From contig BPGD01000001.1 in assembly GCA_026002855.1 (NCBI GenBank), positions 868,001 through 932,000 on the forward strand: 64,000 bases of DNA, in the 5' to 3' direction. The stretch is from Bryobacteraceae bacterium (GTDB lineage: Bacteria > Acidobacteriota > Terriglobia > Bryobacterales > Bryobacteraceae). A model generated the notes under the pieces. That model ran no database searches and was not told the origin of the DNA. It saw only the letters and a list, made by a program, of their open reading frames with translations. Position numbers and translations under genes: made by a program. Of this stretch, positions 6,488 through 15,498 are shown one piece after another; the stretch's first letter is position 1; every line of letters starts with the position of its first letter.

Positions 6488-8551
6488 ATGAAACGAACCA
6501 GGTTGTTCCTTTGCGCATGGCTGGCCATGGGCCTCGTCCAGGCCGACGAGGGGATGTGGCTGTTCAACGCGGTGCCGGAATCGCAGCTCGCGTCGAAACA
6601 CGGCTTCCGGCCGACCAAAGAGTTTCTGGACCATCTGCGGCTGTCGTCGGTGCGGTTTGGCGGGGCTTCGGGCTCGTTTGTCAGCCCGAATGGACTCATT
6701 TTCACGAACCACCATGTGGCCTCGCGCTGCATCCAGAACGTGAGTTCGAAAGAGCACAACTACATGCGGGACGGCTTCTACGCCGACTCGCCGGAAAAGG
6801 AGCTGAAGTGCCCGGGCCTCGAAGTTCAGGTGTTGGAAGAGATCACCGACGTGACCGACCGCGTGAGGCAGGCGGTGACGGCGCCGCCGTCCGATGCGAA
6901 GGCGGCGCAGCAGCGGCAGGCGGCGATCAACACGCTTGAGAAAGAGTGCATGGACCGCCACGGCGGCGCCTGCTCGGTGGTGACCCTGTATTCAGGCGCG
7001 CTCTATCATCTTTATCGCTACAGGAAGTACACGGACGTCCGGCTGGTGTTCGCTCCTGAAGAAGCGATCGCCTTTTTCGGCGGCGACCCGGACAATTTCA
7101 CGTATCCGAGATATGACCTCGACATCACGTTCCTGCGAGCCTATGAGAACGGCCGGCCGGCGCAGACGCCGCATTATCTGAAGTGGTCGCGCACGGGGCC
7201 GCGCGAGGGCGAGCTGGCGCTGGTGAGCGGACATCCGGGGTCGACTGACCGCTTCATCACGGTGGCGCAGTTCGAGTATCTGCGCGACGTGAGCTATCCG
7301 CGCTCCCTCCGCAGCCTTTCCGCGGTGATCAGCGCGCTGAAAGAGTATGGCTCGAAGAGCGAGGAGAACCACCGGGTGGCGCGCGACAAGCTGTTCGGCG
7401 CCGAGAATTCTTTCAAGGTGCGCGATGGCGAGCTGAAGGGAATGCGCGAAACCTGGCTCATGGAAGCCAAGCGCCGCAGCGAAGAGCAGTTTCGCAAGGC
7501 GGTGGCGGCGAATGCGGCGGCGAAGGATGAAGTGGGCGACGCGTTTGAGAAGATTGCCGCGGCGTATGAGAAATGGAAGCCGCGTTCAGCCGAATATCTG
7601 CTTGAGAGCGGCGCGATGCTGTGCGACATGTTTTCCTACGCGCGCCATCTGTACCGGCTGGCCGAGGAGCGGCAGAAGCCAAATGCCGAGCGGCTGCGCG
7701 AGTACAGCGATGCGGCGCTGCCGTCGCTGGAGCACCGGCTGACGGCGCAGACGCCGGTGACGCCGGAGCTGGAGGCGCTGATGCTTCAAAAGTGGTTCGA
7801 GCTGCTCCAGGCCGAACTGGGCGAGTCCAGTGCAGTGGTGCGGCAGATTCTGAACGGGAAGACTCCGGCCGAAGCTGCGCGAGGCTACATTTTCAGCTCG
7901 AAACTCCAGGACGCGGCCGAGCGACGGAAGCTGCTGGAAGACCCGGCGGCGGCTCGCAGCTCCGACGACGGCATGATCCGGCTGGTGCGGATGATCGATC
8001 CGCAGGCGCGGGCCATCCGGAGGGTGTATGAGGAGGAGTTTGATGCGGTGGTGCGCGACGCGGCGTCACGGATCGCGCGGGCGCGCTTCACCCTGTATGG
8101 GACGAGCGTGTATCCGGATGCCACCGGCTCGCTGCGGCTGTCGTTCGGGCGCATTGAAGGGTACCGCAACGCGCAGGGACAACCGGTGCGCTGGTACACG
8201 GACTTCGACGGGCTCTACGGCCGCGCCACCGGCAAGGACCCCTACAGGCTGCCCGAACGGTGGCTGGAGCGGAAGGGCGCGCTGAAGCGCAAGACCGCGT
8301 TCAATTTTGTTTCGACGGCGGACATCATCGGCGGCAACTCCGGCTCGCCGACGGTGAACACGCGCGGCGAAGTGATTGGCATTGTCTTCGACTCGAACTA
8401 CGAAGCGATGCACAACCGGTTCCTCTACGGGATGGAACGCGGCGAGCGCTGCGTGCATGTGGCCTCGGACGGCATCATCGAGGCGCTGCGCGCCGTCTAT
8501 GGCGCCGGGCGCGTGCTCGAGGAGCTGGGCTTCGCGAAGGCGGCGAAGTAG
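6488..8551 (+). CDS. S46 family dipeptidyl-peptidase (DPP7/DPP11-like)
   Basis: A 687-residue secreted serine exopeptidase of the chymotrypsin clan. A short signal peptide (to about residue 20) is followed directly by the mature N-terminus DEGMWLF. The catalytic His lies in FTNHHVA (~75), the Asp in DLDITFLRAYENG (~215) and the Ser in GGNSGSP (~616); a helical insertion between them is typical of S46. These enzymes remove dipeptides from peptide N-termini in the periplasm. The position thought to set S1 specificity reads FDSNYEA: Ser, where DPP7 has Gly and DPP11 has Arg, so substrate preference is open. AAGGAAAGG precedes the ATG by about 11 bases. Its 3' end overlaps the convergent methyltransferase by 55 bases. 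Confidence 0.92.
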   Translation: MKRTRLFLCAWLAMGLVQADEGMWLFNAVPESQLASKHGFRPTKEFLDHLRLSSVRFGGASGSFVSPNGLIFTNHHVASRCIQNVSSKEHNYMRDGFYADSPEKELKCPGLEVQVLEEITDVTDRVRQAVTAPPSDAKAAQQRQAAINTLEKECMDRHGGACSVVTLYSGALYHLYRYRKYTDVRLVFAPEEAIAFFGGDPDNFTYPRYDLDITFLRAYENGRPAQTPHYLKWSRTGPREGELALVSGHPGSTDRFITVAQFEYLRDVSYPRSLRSLSAVISALKEYGSKSEENHRVARDKLFGAENSFKVRDGELKGMRETWLMEAKRRSEEQFRKAVAANAAAKDEVGDAFEKIAAAYEKWKPRSAEYLLESGAMLCDMFSYARHLYRLAEERQKPNAERLREYSDAALPSLEHRLTAQTPVTPELEALMLQKWFELLQAELGESSAVVRQILNGKTPAEAARGYIFSSKLQDAAERRKLLEDPAAARSSDDGMIRLVRMIDPQARAIRRVYEEEFDAVVRDAASRIARARFTLYGTSVYPDATGSLRLSFGRIEGYRNAQGQPVRWYTDFDGLYGRATGKDPYRLPERWLERKGALKRKTAFNFVSTADIIGGNSGSPTVNTRGEVIGIVFDSNYEAMHNRFLYGMERGERCVHVASDGIIEALRAVYGAGRVLEELGFAKAAK

Positions 8552-9264
8552 GCATCGAAACAGACATTGCGGCGGGCACCGCCAAAGACGGCGGGGAGCG
8601 TGCTGTCCATCCAGGCGCGGATACGGGCAGCACTCTCCCCGGCAGCGATGGCGGCGGCCACGTTGGTTTCGGTCATCAGATAGCCGGCATAGGAGCCGGC
8701 ATCCCAGGGTTCCTGCTCCTCGAAGACCTGCGCGGCAACGGGCTCCAGCAGTCCTGCGCACAGGCGGCAGAGCGTTGGCGGATCCAGGGCGGCGGCGCCG
8801 TCATCCGGCTTCGGATAGCGCGCCAGGAAGTCCTGGAACCAGCGGGCAAGTGAGGGGTCTTCCGGAAAGCGGCTGCCAGGGGCGAAGTCATAGACAACGA
8901 GCATCCCGCCGGGCGCGAGCACGCGCGCAGCTTCCCGCAGGGCGGCGGGCACGTCGGTGTAGTTCAGGCTTCCGGCGGCGGTGATGACCGCGCAGGACGC
9001 ATCCGCCAGCGGAAGCTCCTCCATGCGGGCAACGAAGAACGGGACCCCGGGCAGCAGCCGCGCTGCCAGCCGAACCATAGGCGGGGCCGCATCCATGCCG
9101 GCCACCCGGGCGGCGTGGCCCAGCAAAGCGCGTGTGGAGAGACCGGCACCGCAGCCTGCATCGACCGCAAGTCCTGCCACGGGCGCGCCGCTGATCCAGT
9201 GCAGGGCGCGGCGGAGGATCCGTGGATGGAGCGGCGGCCGGGCGGCGGCGTAGCCGGCAGCCAT
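8497..9264 (-). CDS. class I SAM-dependent methyltransferase
   Basis: About 255 residues from the ATG. Motif I is AVDAGCGAGLSTRALLG, followed by GMDAAPPMVRLA (acidic residue after strand 2), the ADASCAVITAAGSLNYTD segment and VLAPGGMLVVYDFAPG. This resembles the UbiE/Methyltransf_11 group; substrate unknown. The start is doubtful. Homologues of this type usually begin before an FDSPA motif, which here lies upstream of the first ATG. An ACG at 9300, five bases after a clean GGAGG (9306-9310), would include it; I list the first canonical codon. The reading frame continues far upstream but only as the antisense of the S9 peptidase gene. The 3' end overlaps the S46 gene. Confidence 0.82.
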   Translation of the reverse strand: MAAGYAAARPPLHPRILRRALHWISGAPVAGLAVDAGCGAGLSTRALLGHAARVAGMDAAPPMVRLAARLLPGVPFFVARMEELPLADASCAVITAAGSLNYTDVPAALREAARVLAPGGMLVVYDFAPGSRFPEDPSLARWFQDFLARYPKPDDGAAALDPPTLCRLCAGLLEPVAAQVFEEQEPWDAGSYAGYLMTETNVAAAIAAGESAARIRAWMDSTLPAVFGGARRNVCFDAYFAAFAKPSSSSTRPAP

Positions 9265-9318
9265 TGCCGGAGAATCGAATGGGCTGGCGGATCCTGTCGT
9301 GTGTGCCTCCGGGCGTGA

Positions 9319-9328
9319 AGTGTAGCAT
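9319..9328. promoter_or_regulatory. overlapping divergent -10 boxes
   Basis: On the minus strand TACACT (9324-9319) precedes the methyltransferase; on the plus strand TAGCAT (9323-9328) ends 6 bases before the S9 peptidase ATG. The two boxes overlap by two bases, so the promoters probably compete. Neither has an obvious -35 element. Confidence 0.45.
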
Positions 9329-9334
9329 GGGGAT

Positions 9335-11341
9335 ATGTTGCGCACGCGAACCCTGCTCGCCGCCATTGTGCTTGTTGCCGCTGGCACGCACGCCCAGCAG
9401 AAAAAGGGGCTGGACGCCGAATCGCTGTTCGAGATGGAGTCCATCGCAAACCCGGCGATTTCGCCGGATGGAAAGGCGATTGTCTTTTCCCGCGGGTTTG
9501 TGGACAAGGTGAAAGACCAGCAGCGGTCCAACCTGTGGATGATCACCGGGTGGCAGGAACCGGGCGGGCCGAAGCTGCGGGAGCTGACCGCCGGGCCGTG
9601 GCGCGACTCAGCGCCCGTGTGGTCGCCCGACGGAAAACGCATCGCGTTTCTGAGCGACAGGGACGGGAGCACGCAGATCCACGTCATGTGGGTGGACTCG
9701 CGCGAAGTGGCGCAGTTGACGCGTGTGGAGAAGGCGCCGTCGCAGATCCGGTGGTCGCCGGACGGCAGGAAGATCGCATTCGTGATGACCGTACCGGACG
9801 AGGATCCGATCCTGCCCATCAAAATGCCGAAGAAACCCGAGGGCGCGCAGTGGGCCAAGCCGGCGGTGATCGTGGACCGGCTGAGCTGGGCGAGCGACGG
9901 CGTGGGGCCGGTGCCAAAGGGCCATTTGCACATCTTCATCGTGGACGCGATCACCGGCGGCACGGCCAAGCAGGTGACCACGGGCAAGTACAATCACCAG
10001 TCGCCGCGGTGGTCGCCGGACGGAAAGACGCTGTACTTCAGCGGCATTCGCAAGGCGGACGCCGAATATCTGCGCAATGACAGCGAGATCTACGCACTGG
10101 ATCTGGCCACCGGCGCGATCCGCCAGCTCACGGACCGCAAGGGACCGGACAACAACCCGGCGCCGCACGGAAAATGGATCGCATATACGGGCTACGATGA
10201 CCGGCTGTACACGTATCACATTCCGTCCATCTACCTGATGGACAGCGAGGGCGGGCAGAAGCGGCTGTGGGCGGGGAATCTGGCGTCGGCGCCGGGCGAG
10301 CTGCACTGGGCCGCCGATGGCTCGGGCGTCTATTACACGATGGAGGAACGCGGCTCATCGAACCTGTATTTTCTGCCGCTGACCGGCGCGCCGCGCCGGG
10401 TGACCGACGGGGTGCAGATGATCACGCAGGCTTCGCTGGCGCGGACGGGCGAGATCGCGGCGGTGCGGTCGTCCTTCCATGAGCCGGGCTCGCTGGTGCT
10501 GATCCGCGGCGGCCAGATCCAGAAGATCCTGAACGTGAACGAAGACGTGCTGGATGGCCGCGCGCTGGGCGAAGTGGAAGAGCTGTGGTGGGACGGCCCC
10601 GACGGGTTCCGCATCCAGGGCTGGCTGGTAAAGCCGGTGGATTTCGATCCGAAAAAGAAATATCCGATGGTGTTGTACATTCACGGCGGGCCGTGGTCGA
10701 TGTACAGCGTCGCCTTCAACTGGGCATGGCAGAATTTCGCAGCCAATGGGTATGCGGTTCTGTATGCGAACCCGCGCGGCAGCACGGGCTACGGGCAGGA
10801 TTTTGTCAATGGAATTCAGTACGCGTATCCGGGCAAGGATTATGACGATCTGATGGCGGGCGTGGACGCGGCGCTGAAGAAAGGTTTCATTGACGAGCGG
10901 AACCTGTTCGTGTGCGGCGGCAGTGGCGGCGGCGTGCTGACGGCGTGGATCGTCGGTCACACAAACCGTTTCCGCGCTGCCGTGTCGATGCGGCCGGTCA
11001 CGAACTGGCACAGCTTTGTCGGCACGACTGACGGAGCGATGTGGTACCACCAGTTCCGGAAGAAGCCGTGGGAGGACCCGATGGAGTATGCGCTGCGCAG
11101 CCCGCTGCACTACGTGGCGAACGTCACCACGCCGACGATGGTGATGACGGGCGAGGCGGACCTGAGGACGCCCATTTCGCAGAGCGAGGAATATTACCGG
11201 GCGCTGAAGCTGCTGAAGAAGGAGACGCTGCTGGTGCGGGTGCCGGAGGAATTTCACGGGTGGCGGCGCCCGTCGCACCAGCTGATGCAGCAGCTCTACC
11301 TGCTGGCGTGGTTTGAAAAGTACCGGGTGAAGGACAACTGA
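9335..11341 (+). CDS. S9 family prolyl oligopeptidase-like peptidase
   Basis: A 668-residue exported protein. The signal peptide (residues 1-20) is followed by a WD/TolB-type beta-propeller with repeated WSPDGK blades (for example VWSPDGKRIAF and RWSPDGKTLYF). A C-terminal alpha/beta-hydrolase has the nucleophile in CGGSGGG (~530), the Asp in EADLRTP and the His in EEFHGW. This is the dipeptidyl aminopeptidase/acylaminoacyl-peptidase plan: the propeller restricts access so that only oligopeptides are cut. With the S46 enzyme it suggests periplasmic peptide scavenging. Its TGA overlaps the ATG of the downstream site-2 protease by one base. Confidence 0.92.
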   Translation: MLRTRTLLAAIVLVAAGTHAQQKKGLDAESLFEMESIANPAISPDGKAIVFSRGFVDKVKDQQRSNLWMITGWQEPGGPKLRELTAGPWRDSAPVWSPDGKRIAFLSDRDGSTQIHVMWVDSREVAQLTRVEKAPSQIRWSPDGRKIAFVMTVPDEDPILPIKMPKKPEGAQWAKPAVIVDRLSWASDGVGPVPKGHLHIFIVDAITGGTAKQVTTGKYNHQSPRWSPDGKTLYFSGIRKADAEYLRNDSEIYALDLATGAIRQLTDRKGPDNNPAPHGKWIAYTGYDDRLYTYHIPSIYLMDSEGGQKRLWAGNLASAPGELHWAADGSGVYYTMEERGSSNLYFLPLTGAPRRVTDGVQMITQASLARTGEIAAVRSSFHEPGSLVLIRGGQIQKILNVNEDVLDGRALGEVEELWWDGPDGFRIQGWLVKPVDFDPKKKYPMVLYIHGGPWSMYSVAFNWAWQNFAANGYAVLYANPRGSTGYGQDFVNGIQYAYPGKDYDDLMAGVDAALKKGFIDERNLFVCGGSGGGVLTAWIVGHTNRFRAAVSMRPVTNWHSFVGTTDGAMWYHQFRKKPWEDPMEYALRSPLHYVANVTTPTMVMTGEADLRTPISQSEEYYRALKLLKKETLLVRVPEEFHGWRRPSHQLMQQLYLLAWFEKYRVKDN

Positions 11342-11946
11342 TGACGTTCGACCTGCCGCAGGCGCTGCTGAACGTGACGATTTTCTGGATCCTGACGACG
11401 CCGCACGAATATGCGCATGCATGGGTCGCCGACCGGCTGGGCGACGACACGCCGCGGCTGGAGGGCCGGGTGACGCTGAACCCGCTGGCGCACGTGGACT
11501 GGATGGGCACGGTGTTCATTCCGTTGATGGCCTCGCTGCTCGGTGGCGTCTTTTTTGGATGGGGCAAAGCGGTCAACACCAATCCGGCAAAGCTGCGCGG
11601 GGGCGTGAACGGGCTGGCGGCGGTGGCGCTGGCGGGGCCGGCCAGCAATGTCGTCTTCGCCGTGCTTCTGGCCGGGCTGGCGGCCGTGTTCCCGGCCGGG
11701 GTGGAGATCCTGTTCCGCGCCGCGTTCATCAGTCTGCTTCTGGCGCTGTTCAACATGATCCCGGTGCCGCCGCTGGACGGCTCGAAGCTGCTGATTGCGG
11801 CGCGCATCCCGCCGGCGGCCTATGTAGAGCTGTCGCGCTTCGGATTCATTCTTCTGCTGGTGCTGATGTATTCGACCGGCCTCGGCCGCTGGATGGCGGA
11901 GGCCAGCTACACGGGCGCGCTGCGCCTGTTCCTGATGTTCCGCTGA
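11341..11946 (+). CDS. M50 site-2 protease family membrane protein
   Basis: A 201-residue integral membrane protein. HEYAH near residue 22, in the first transmembrane helix, is the HExxH zinc site; NMIPVPPLDGSKLL near residue 138 supplies the third ligand (Asp). The short length and lack of a PDZ domain place it with small M50B-like peptidases rather than RseP. These enzymes cut membrane-spanning segments. The one-base overlap with the S9 peptidase gene implies coupled translation, but no obvious transmembrane substrate such as an anti-sigma factor lies next to it. Confidence 0.88.
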   Translation: MTFDLPQALLNVTIFWILTTPHEYAHAWVADRLGDDTPRLEGRVTLNPLAHVDWMGTVFIPLMASLLGGVFFGWGKAVNTNPAKLRGGVNGLAAVALAGPASNVVFAVLLAGLAAVFPAGVEILFRAAFISLLLALFNMIPVPPLDGSKLLIAARIPPAAYVELSRFGFILLLVLMYSTGLGRWMAEASYTGALRLFLMFR

Positions 11947-11958
11947 GAGGTGCCGACG

Positions 11959-13857
11959 ATGATCTCACGACGTCTGCTGCTGGCAGCGCTGCTGCCGCTG
12001 CTTGTCCCCGCACAACCGAGAACCGTTGCCCAGACGGCGCCGCCGGCCAGCGACCGGGCGGCCTACATCCGGCAGCATTATACGAAGCATGAATTCCTGA
12101 TCCCGATGCGAGACGGCGTGCGTCTGTTCACGTCCGTTTACGTGCCCAAGGACCGGAGCCGCGCCTATCCAATATTGCTTCTCCGGACGCCCTACACGGT
12201 GGCGCCGTATGGGGCGGAAAATTACCGCGCCAGTCTGGGCCCTGCCAGCGAGAAGTTCATGCGCGAGGGGTTCATCTTCGCCTATCAGGACGTGCGCGGA
12301 CGCGGCCGCAGCGAGGGCGAGTTCGTCCATGTGCGCCCGTACATCCCGGACAAGAAGACAAACAGGGACGTCGACGAGGCCTCGGACACCTACGATACGA
12401 TCGACTGGCTGGTGAAGCACGTTCACGGAAACAACGGCCGCGTGGGCATGTGGGGCATCTCGTATCCGGGATTTTATGCGGCGATGGGAGCGCTGGATTC
12501 GCATCCGGCGCTGAAGGCGGTGTCGCCGCAGGCGCCGGTGATCAACTGGTTCATCGGCGATGATTTTCGCCACAATGGCGCGCTGTTCCTGGTGCACGCA
12601 TTCAATTTCCTGGGCATTTTCGGACGGCCGAGGCCGTCCGAGGGCCTGCTGCCGGAATCGCGCTTCGAAATCGACGGGCCTGACGCCTATACGTTCCATC
12701 TTTCCATCGGACCGCTGGCGAATTACGAAGAAAAACTGTTCAAAGGCCAGGTGAAATTCTGGCGTGAATTGCTGGAAAACGACACTTATAACGAGTTCTG
12801 GAAGTCGCGCGACCTGCGGCCGCACCTCCGGAACATGAAGGTGGCCATGCTCACCGTCGGCGGGTGGTTCGATGCCGAGGACGTGTACGGTCCCTTGCGG
12901 CTGTATGAGTCAGCGGAGAAGCAGAACCCCGGGGCGGTGAATCTGCTGGTGGAGGGGCCGTGGAGCCACGGCGGCTGGGCGCGCACGGATGGCACGCGGC
13001 TGGGCAACGTGAGCTTCGCCGTAAATACGTCCCGGTTTTTCCAGGACGAAATTGAATTTCCGTTTTTCATGCAGCACCTGAAGGGCGCGGGCGGCGGAAA
13101 TCCGCTTCCCGAAGCCTACGTTTTCGAAACGGGCCGCAACGAGTGGCACCGCATGGACGCCTGGCCGCCGCAGCAGGCGCGCCGGCGCACCTACTATTTC
13201 CGGGAAGAGGGCCGGCTTTCGACGCAGCCCCCGGAGACCGCAGGCGAGGCCTTCGACGAGTATCTTTCCGATCCAAACCGGCCCGTCCCCTTCCTGCCGT
13301 TCATCGACCGCGGGATGAACTACGACTACATGGTGGAGGACCAGCGTTTCGCCTCAACGAGGCCGGACGTGCTGGTCTATCAGACCGGGCCGCTTGAAGA
13401 GGACGTGCGCGTGGCCGGGCCGCTGCGCGCGGTGCTGCATGTGTCGACGAGCGGGACGGATGCCGACTGGGTGGTGAAGCTGATCGACGTGTTTCCGAAC
13501 GACGCGCCGGATCCCCAGCCGAATCCGAAGGAGATTCGCATGGGCGGCTATCAGATGCTGGTGCGCGGAGAGCCGTTCCGCGGGCGATTCCGCACGGGCT
13601 TCGACCGGCCGACGCCGTTCACGCCGGGCAAGATGGAGCCGGTCGAGTTCGAGCTGCCCGACGTATTCCACACATTCCGGCGCGGACACCGCATCATGAT
13701 CCACGTGCAGAGCTCTTGGTTCCCTCTAGTGGACCGGAACCCGCAGAAGTTCGTGCGGATCCACGAGGCGAAGGCCAGCGACTTCGTAAAAGCGACACAC
13801 CGCGTCTACCGCTCCCGCCAGGCGGCGAGCGGCGTGGTGCTGCCTATCCTCGAGTAG
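11959..13857 (+). CDS. CocE/NonD-type hydrolase (X-Pro dipeptidyl-peptidase S15-like)
   Basis: About 632 residues. An exported N-terminus (MISRRLLLAALLPLLVPAQ) is followed by an alpha/beta-hydrolase with RDGVRLFTSVYVPKD, a YQDVRGRGRSEGEF strand-turn and the nucleophile in GISYPG near residue 175. A C-terminal jelly-roll domain begins around VYQTGPLEEDVRVAGPL. This is the CocE/NonD acylase plan; substrates range from X-Pro peptides to acyl esters. ATG 11959 is preferred over GTG 11950 because GAGAGG lies 8 bases upstream. The gene follows the site-2 protease by 12 bases and overlaps the end of the convergent prepilin peptidase by 14 bases. Confidence 0.87.
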   Translation: MISRRLLLAALLPLLVPAQPRTVAQTAPPASDRAAYIRQHYTKHEFLIPMRDGVRLFTSVYVPKDRSRAYPILLLRTPYTVAPYGAENYRASLGPASEKFMREGFIFAYQDVRGRGRSEGEFVHVRPYIPDKKTNRDVDEASDTYDTIDWLVKHVHGNNGRVGMWGISYPGFYAAMGALDSHPALKAVSPQAPVINWFIGDDFRHNGALFLVHAFNFLGIFGRPRPSEGLLPESRFEIDGPDAYTFHLSIGPLANYEEKLFKGQVKFWRELLENDTYNEFWKSRDLRPHLRNMKVAMLTVGGWFDAEDVYGPLRLYESAEKQNPGAVNLLVEGPWSHGGWARTDGTRLGNVSFAVNTSRFFQDEIEFPFFMQHLKGAGGGNPLPEAYVFETGRNEWHRMDAWPPQQARRRTYYFREEGRLSTQPPETAGEAFDEYLSDPNRPVPFLPFIDRGMNYDYMVEDQRFASTRPDVLVYQTGPLEEDVRVAGPLRAVLHVSTSGTDADWVVKLIDVFPNDAPDPQPNPKEIRMGGYQMLVRGEPFRGRFRTGFDRPTPFTPGKMEPVEFELPDVFHTFRRGHRIMIHVQSSWFPLVDRNPQKFVRIHEAKASDFVKATHRVYRSRQAASGVVLPILE

Positions 13858-14359
13858 AAGCCCAGAGCACGAGCAGCGTGGCTGCGGCAATGGTGACCGC
13901 CCGCGGCAGCCCCAGGGACTTTTCGCCGCCGGCTTCGAGCTCGCTTTCGCGCTGGAAGCGGAACATGCGAGGGATGTTGCGCAGCGTGCGCAGGAAGCGG
14001 CCGCGGACGATGACGAGCACCAGTGCGGCGATCCCGCCGAGGATGGCGTCCAGAACAAAAATGACGAACATGTTCTGGGCGCCGGCCAGCGCACCGACGG
14101 CGCCCATGAGCTTGACGTCGCCTCCGCCCAGCCAGCGCATGACGAACAGCGGAACGAAAATCAGCGCCGCCAGCCCGAGTCCCGCGGCGGAGAACTTCAG
14201 GCCCTCCCAGCCACGCAGCCACGTATGCAGGCCGAGCCCGGCGAGGATGGCGCCGAGGGTGAGCCAGTTGGGGATCTCGCGGCGCTTCAGGTCCGTGACG
14301 GCGGCGATGAGCACGACGGCGGCAAGCACCGGCTCGATGAGCTCTGGCAAAGGCTTCAT
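13844..14359 (-). CDS. A24 prepilin peptidase (TadV/CpaA-like)
   Basis: A 171-residue multi-span membrane protein. The two catalytic aspartates of the family are visible in AVTDLKRREIPN (~D23) and GGGDVKL (~D81). The N-terminal methyltransferase domain of full PilD enzymes is absent, as in the short CpaA/TadV type that processes Flp-type pilins. No pilus or secretion genes lie in this window, so its substrates are encoded elsewhere. The start ATG sits in a short intergenic space after the cytochrome gene's stop. Confidence 0.87.
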   Translation of the reverse strand: MKPLPELIEPVLAAVVLIAAVTDLKRREIPNWLTLGAILAGLGLHTWLRGWEGLKFSAAGLGLAALIFVPLFVMRWLGGGDVKLMGAVGALAGAQNMFVIFVLDAILGGIAALVLVIVRGRFLRTLRNIPRMFRFQRESELEAGGEKSLGLPRAVTIAAATLLVLWASTRG

Positions 14360-14413
14360 GGCAGGATTGCGACGGGCGAACCCACCATTGTGTCAGAGCG
14401 GCAGGCGGAACCG

Positions 14414-15406
14414 TCAATTGGCCTGCGTGGCCAGTTGCGGGTGCAGCACAACCGGATTGTAGACGGGCCTCAAAGTGCGCAGGTAGGCGTAAATGGCCCG
14501 GAGGTCTTCTTCTTTCATCCGGGAGAAGCCAAACCACGGCATCAGGGTGAAATTCGCCTGGACAGCTCGTGGCGCGGACGCATACGTCAGTCCGCCATAG
14601 TCGCGAAATCTGCGCACGAAGCGCTCCTCTGTCCAGGAGCCGATACCGGTTTCGTGATCCGGGGTCAGATTGGCGCTGCGGACGATGAACTGTCCCACGG
14701 CGAACTCGTGCCCGCCGGCAAATTCCCTGCCCTGAACCGGCTTGCCTTTGCTCAGCTCCGAGTGGCACTGAATGCAGGCAAGGCCCGCGAGAAACTCGCC
14801 ATAGCGCACGGCATCGCGGGGGGAAGGCGGCTGGGGCGGCGTGAGCATCGGCGCTGGCTCGAAGCGGTTCAGCACGCTCACCGGAAACTGGAGCGAAGTG
14901 CGGGGCAGAGGATTTTTCACCGGCGGCAGGCTGTTCATGTAGGCGACGAGGGAGTAGATGTCTTCATCGCTCATCTTTGCAAATTGCCGGTATGGCATCA
15001 GGGAAAAGAGCGCGCGCCCGTCGCGAGAAATTCCTTCGCGGATGGCGCGGATTTTTTCACCGTCCGTCCAGCGGCCAACGCCCGTTTCCGGGTCAGGCGT
15101 GATGTTTGGTCCGACAATGGAGCCTGGGAAACCGAGCTCCTTCGGGAAGACAAAACCGGCTCCGGTCCTCGCCGGGTCGGCCGGCATGGCGAATTTCGAG
15201 GCGTCGCGGGGACTGTGGCAGCCGGCGCAGTCGGCGACACTGTGAAAGAGATAACGCCCGCGCTCGACCCGCTCAGGGGTGATCTCGACGCGGATTGCAG
15301 CCGCAGGCCGTGATTTCGGCGTGGCGAACGCCACGAAAATTCCCGCGGCCCCGGCTAGGGCTGCCAGAGACACGGCGACAGTGATTCCCGGATGTTTCCA
15401 GCCCAC
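14414..15406 (-). CDS. dihaem c-type cytochrome
   Basis: A 330-residue protein with an N-terminal membrane anchor or uncleaved signal (ITVAVSLAALAGAAGIFVAFA) and two cytochrome c domains. Haem sites are CAGCH (~60) and CIQCH (~210). Candidate axial methionines lie in SLMPYRQF and TLMPWFGF, and each half carries a PNITPD/ANLTPD...G.G.WT segment typical of dihaem cytochromes that accompany alcohol or sugar dehydrogenases. It is likely a periplasmic electron carrier facing the cytoplasmic membrane. No dehydrogenase partner is adjacent. An upstream AGGAGG (rc of 15409-15414) lies just before the ATG. Confidence 0.88.
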   Translation of the reverse strand: MGWKHPGITVAVSLAALAGAAGIFVAFATPKSRPAAAIRVEITPERVERGRYLFHSVADCAGCHSPRDASKFAMPADPARTGAGFVFPKELGFPGSIVGPNITPDPETGVGRWTDGEKIRAIREGISRDGRALFSLMPYRQFAKMSDEDIYSLVAYMNSLPPVKNPLPRTSLQFPVSVLNRFEPAPMLTPPQPPSPRDAVRYGEFLAGLACIQCHSELSKGKPVQGREFAGGHEFAVGQFIVRSANLTPDHETGIGSWTEERFVRRFRDYGGLTYASAPRAVQANFTLMPWFGFSRMKEEDLRAIYAYLRTLRPVYNPVVLHPQLATQAN

Positions 15407-15498
15407 GACTCCTCCTTCTGACAGGTTCCATGAGACGGAACGGGCAGTAAAGCGATTTGTTCCCGGCCGGACGGATTGTTACAACCGTAAACGCGGCC

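Noticed and set aside
9265-9993. Long upstream extension of the methyltransferase frame
   Set aside because: It is antisense to the S9 peptidase and carries no methyltransferase sequence.
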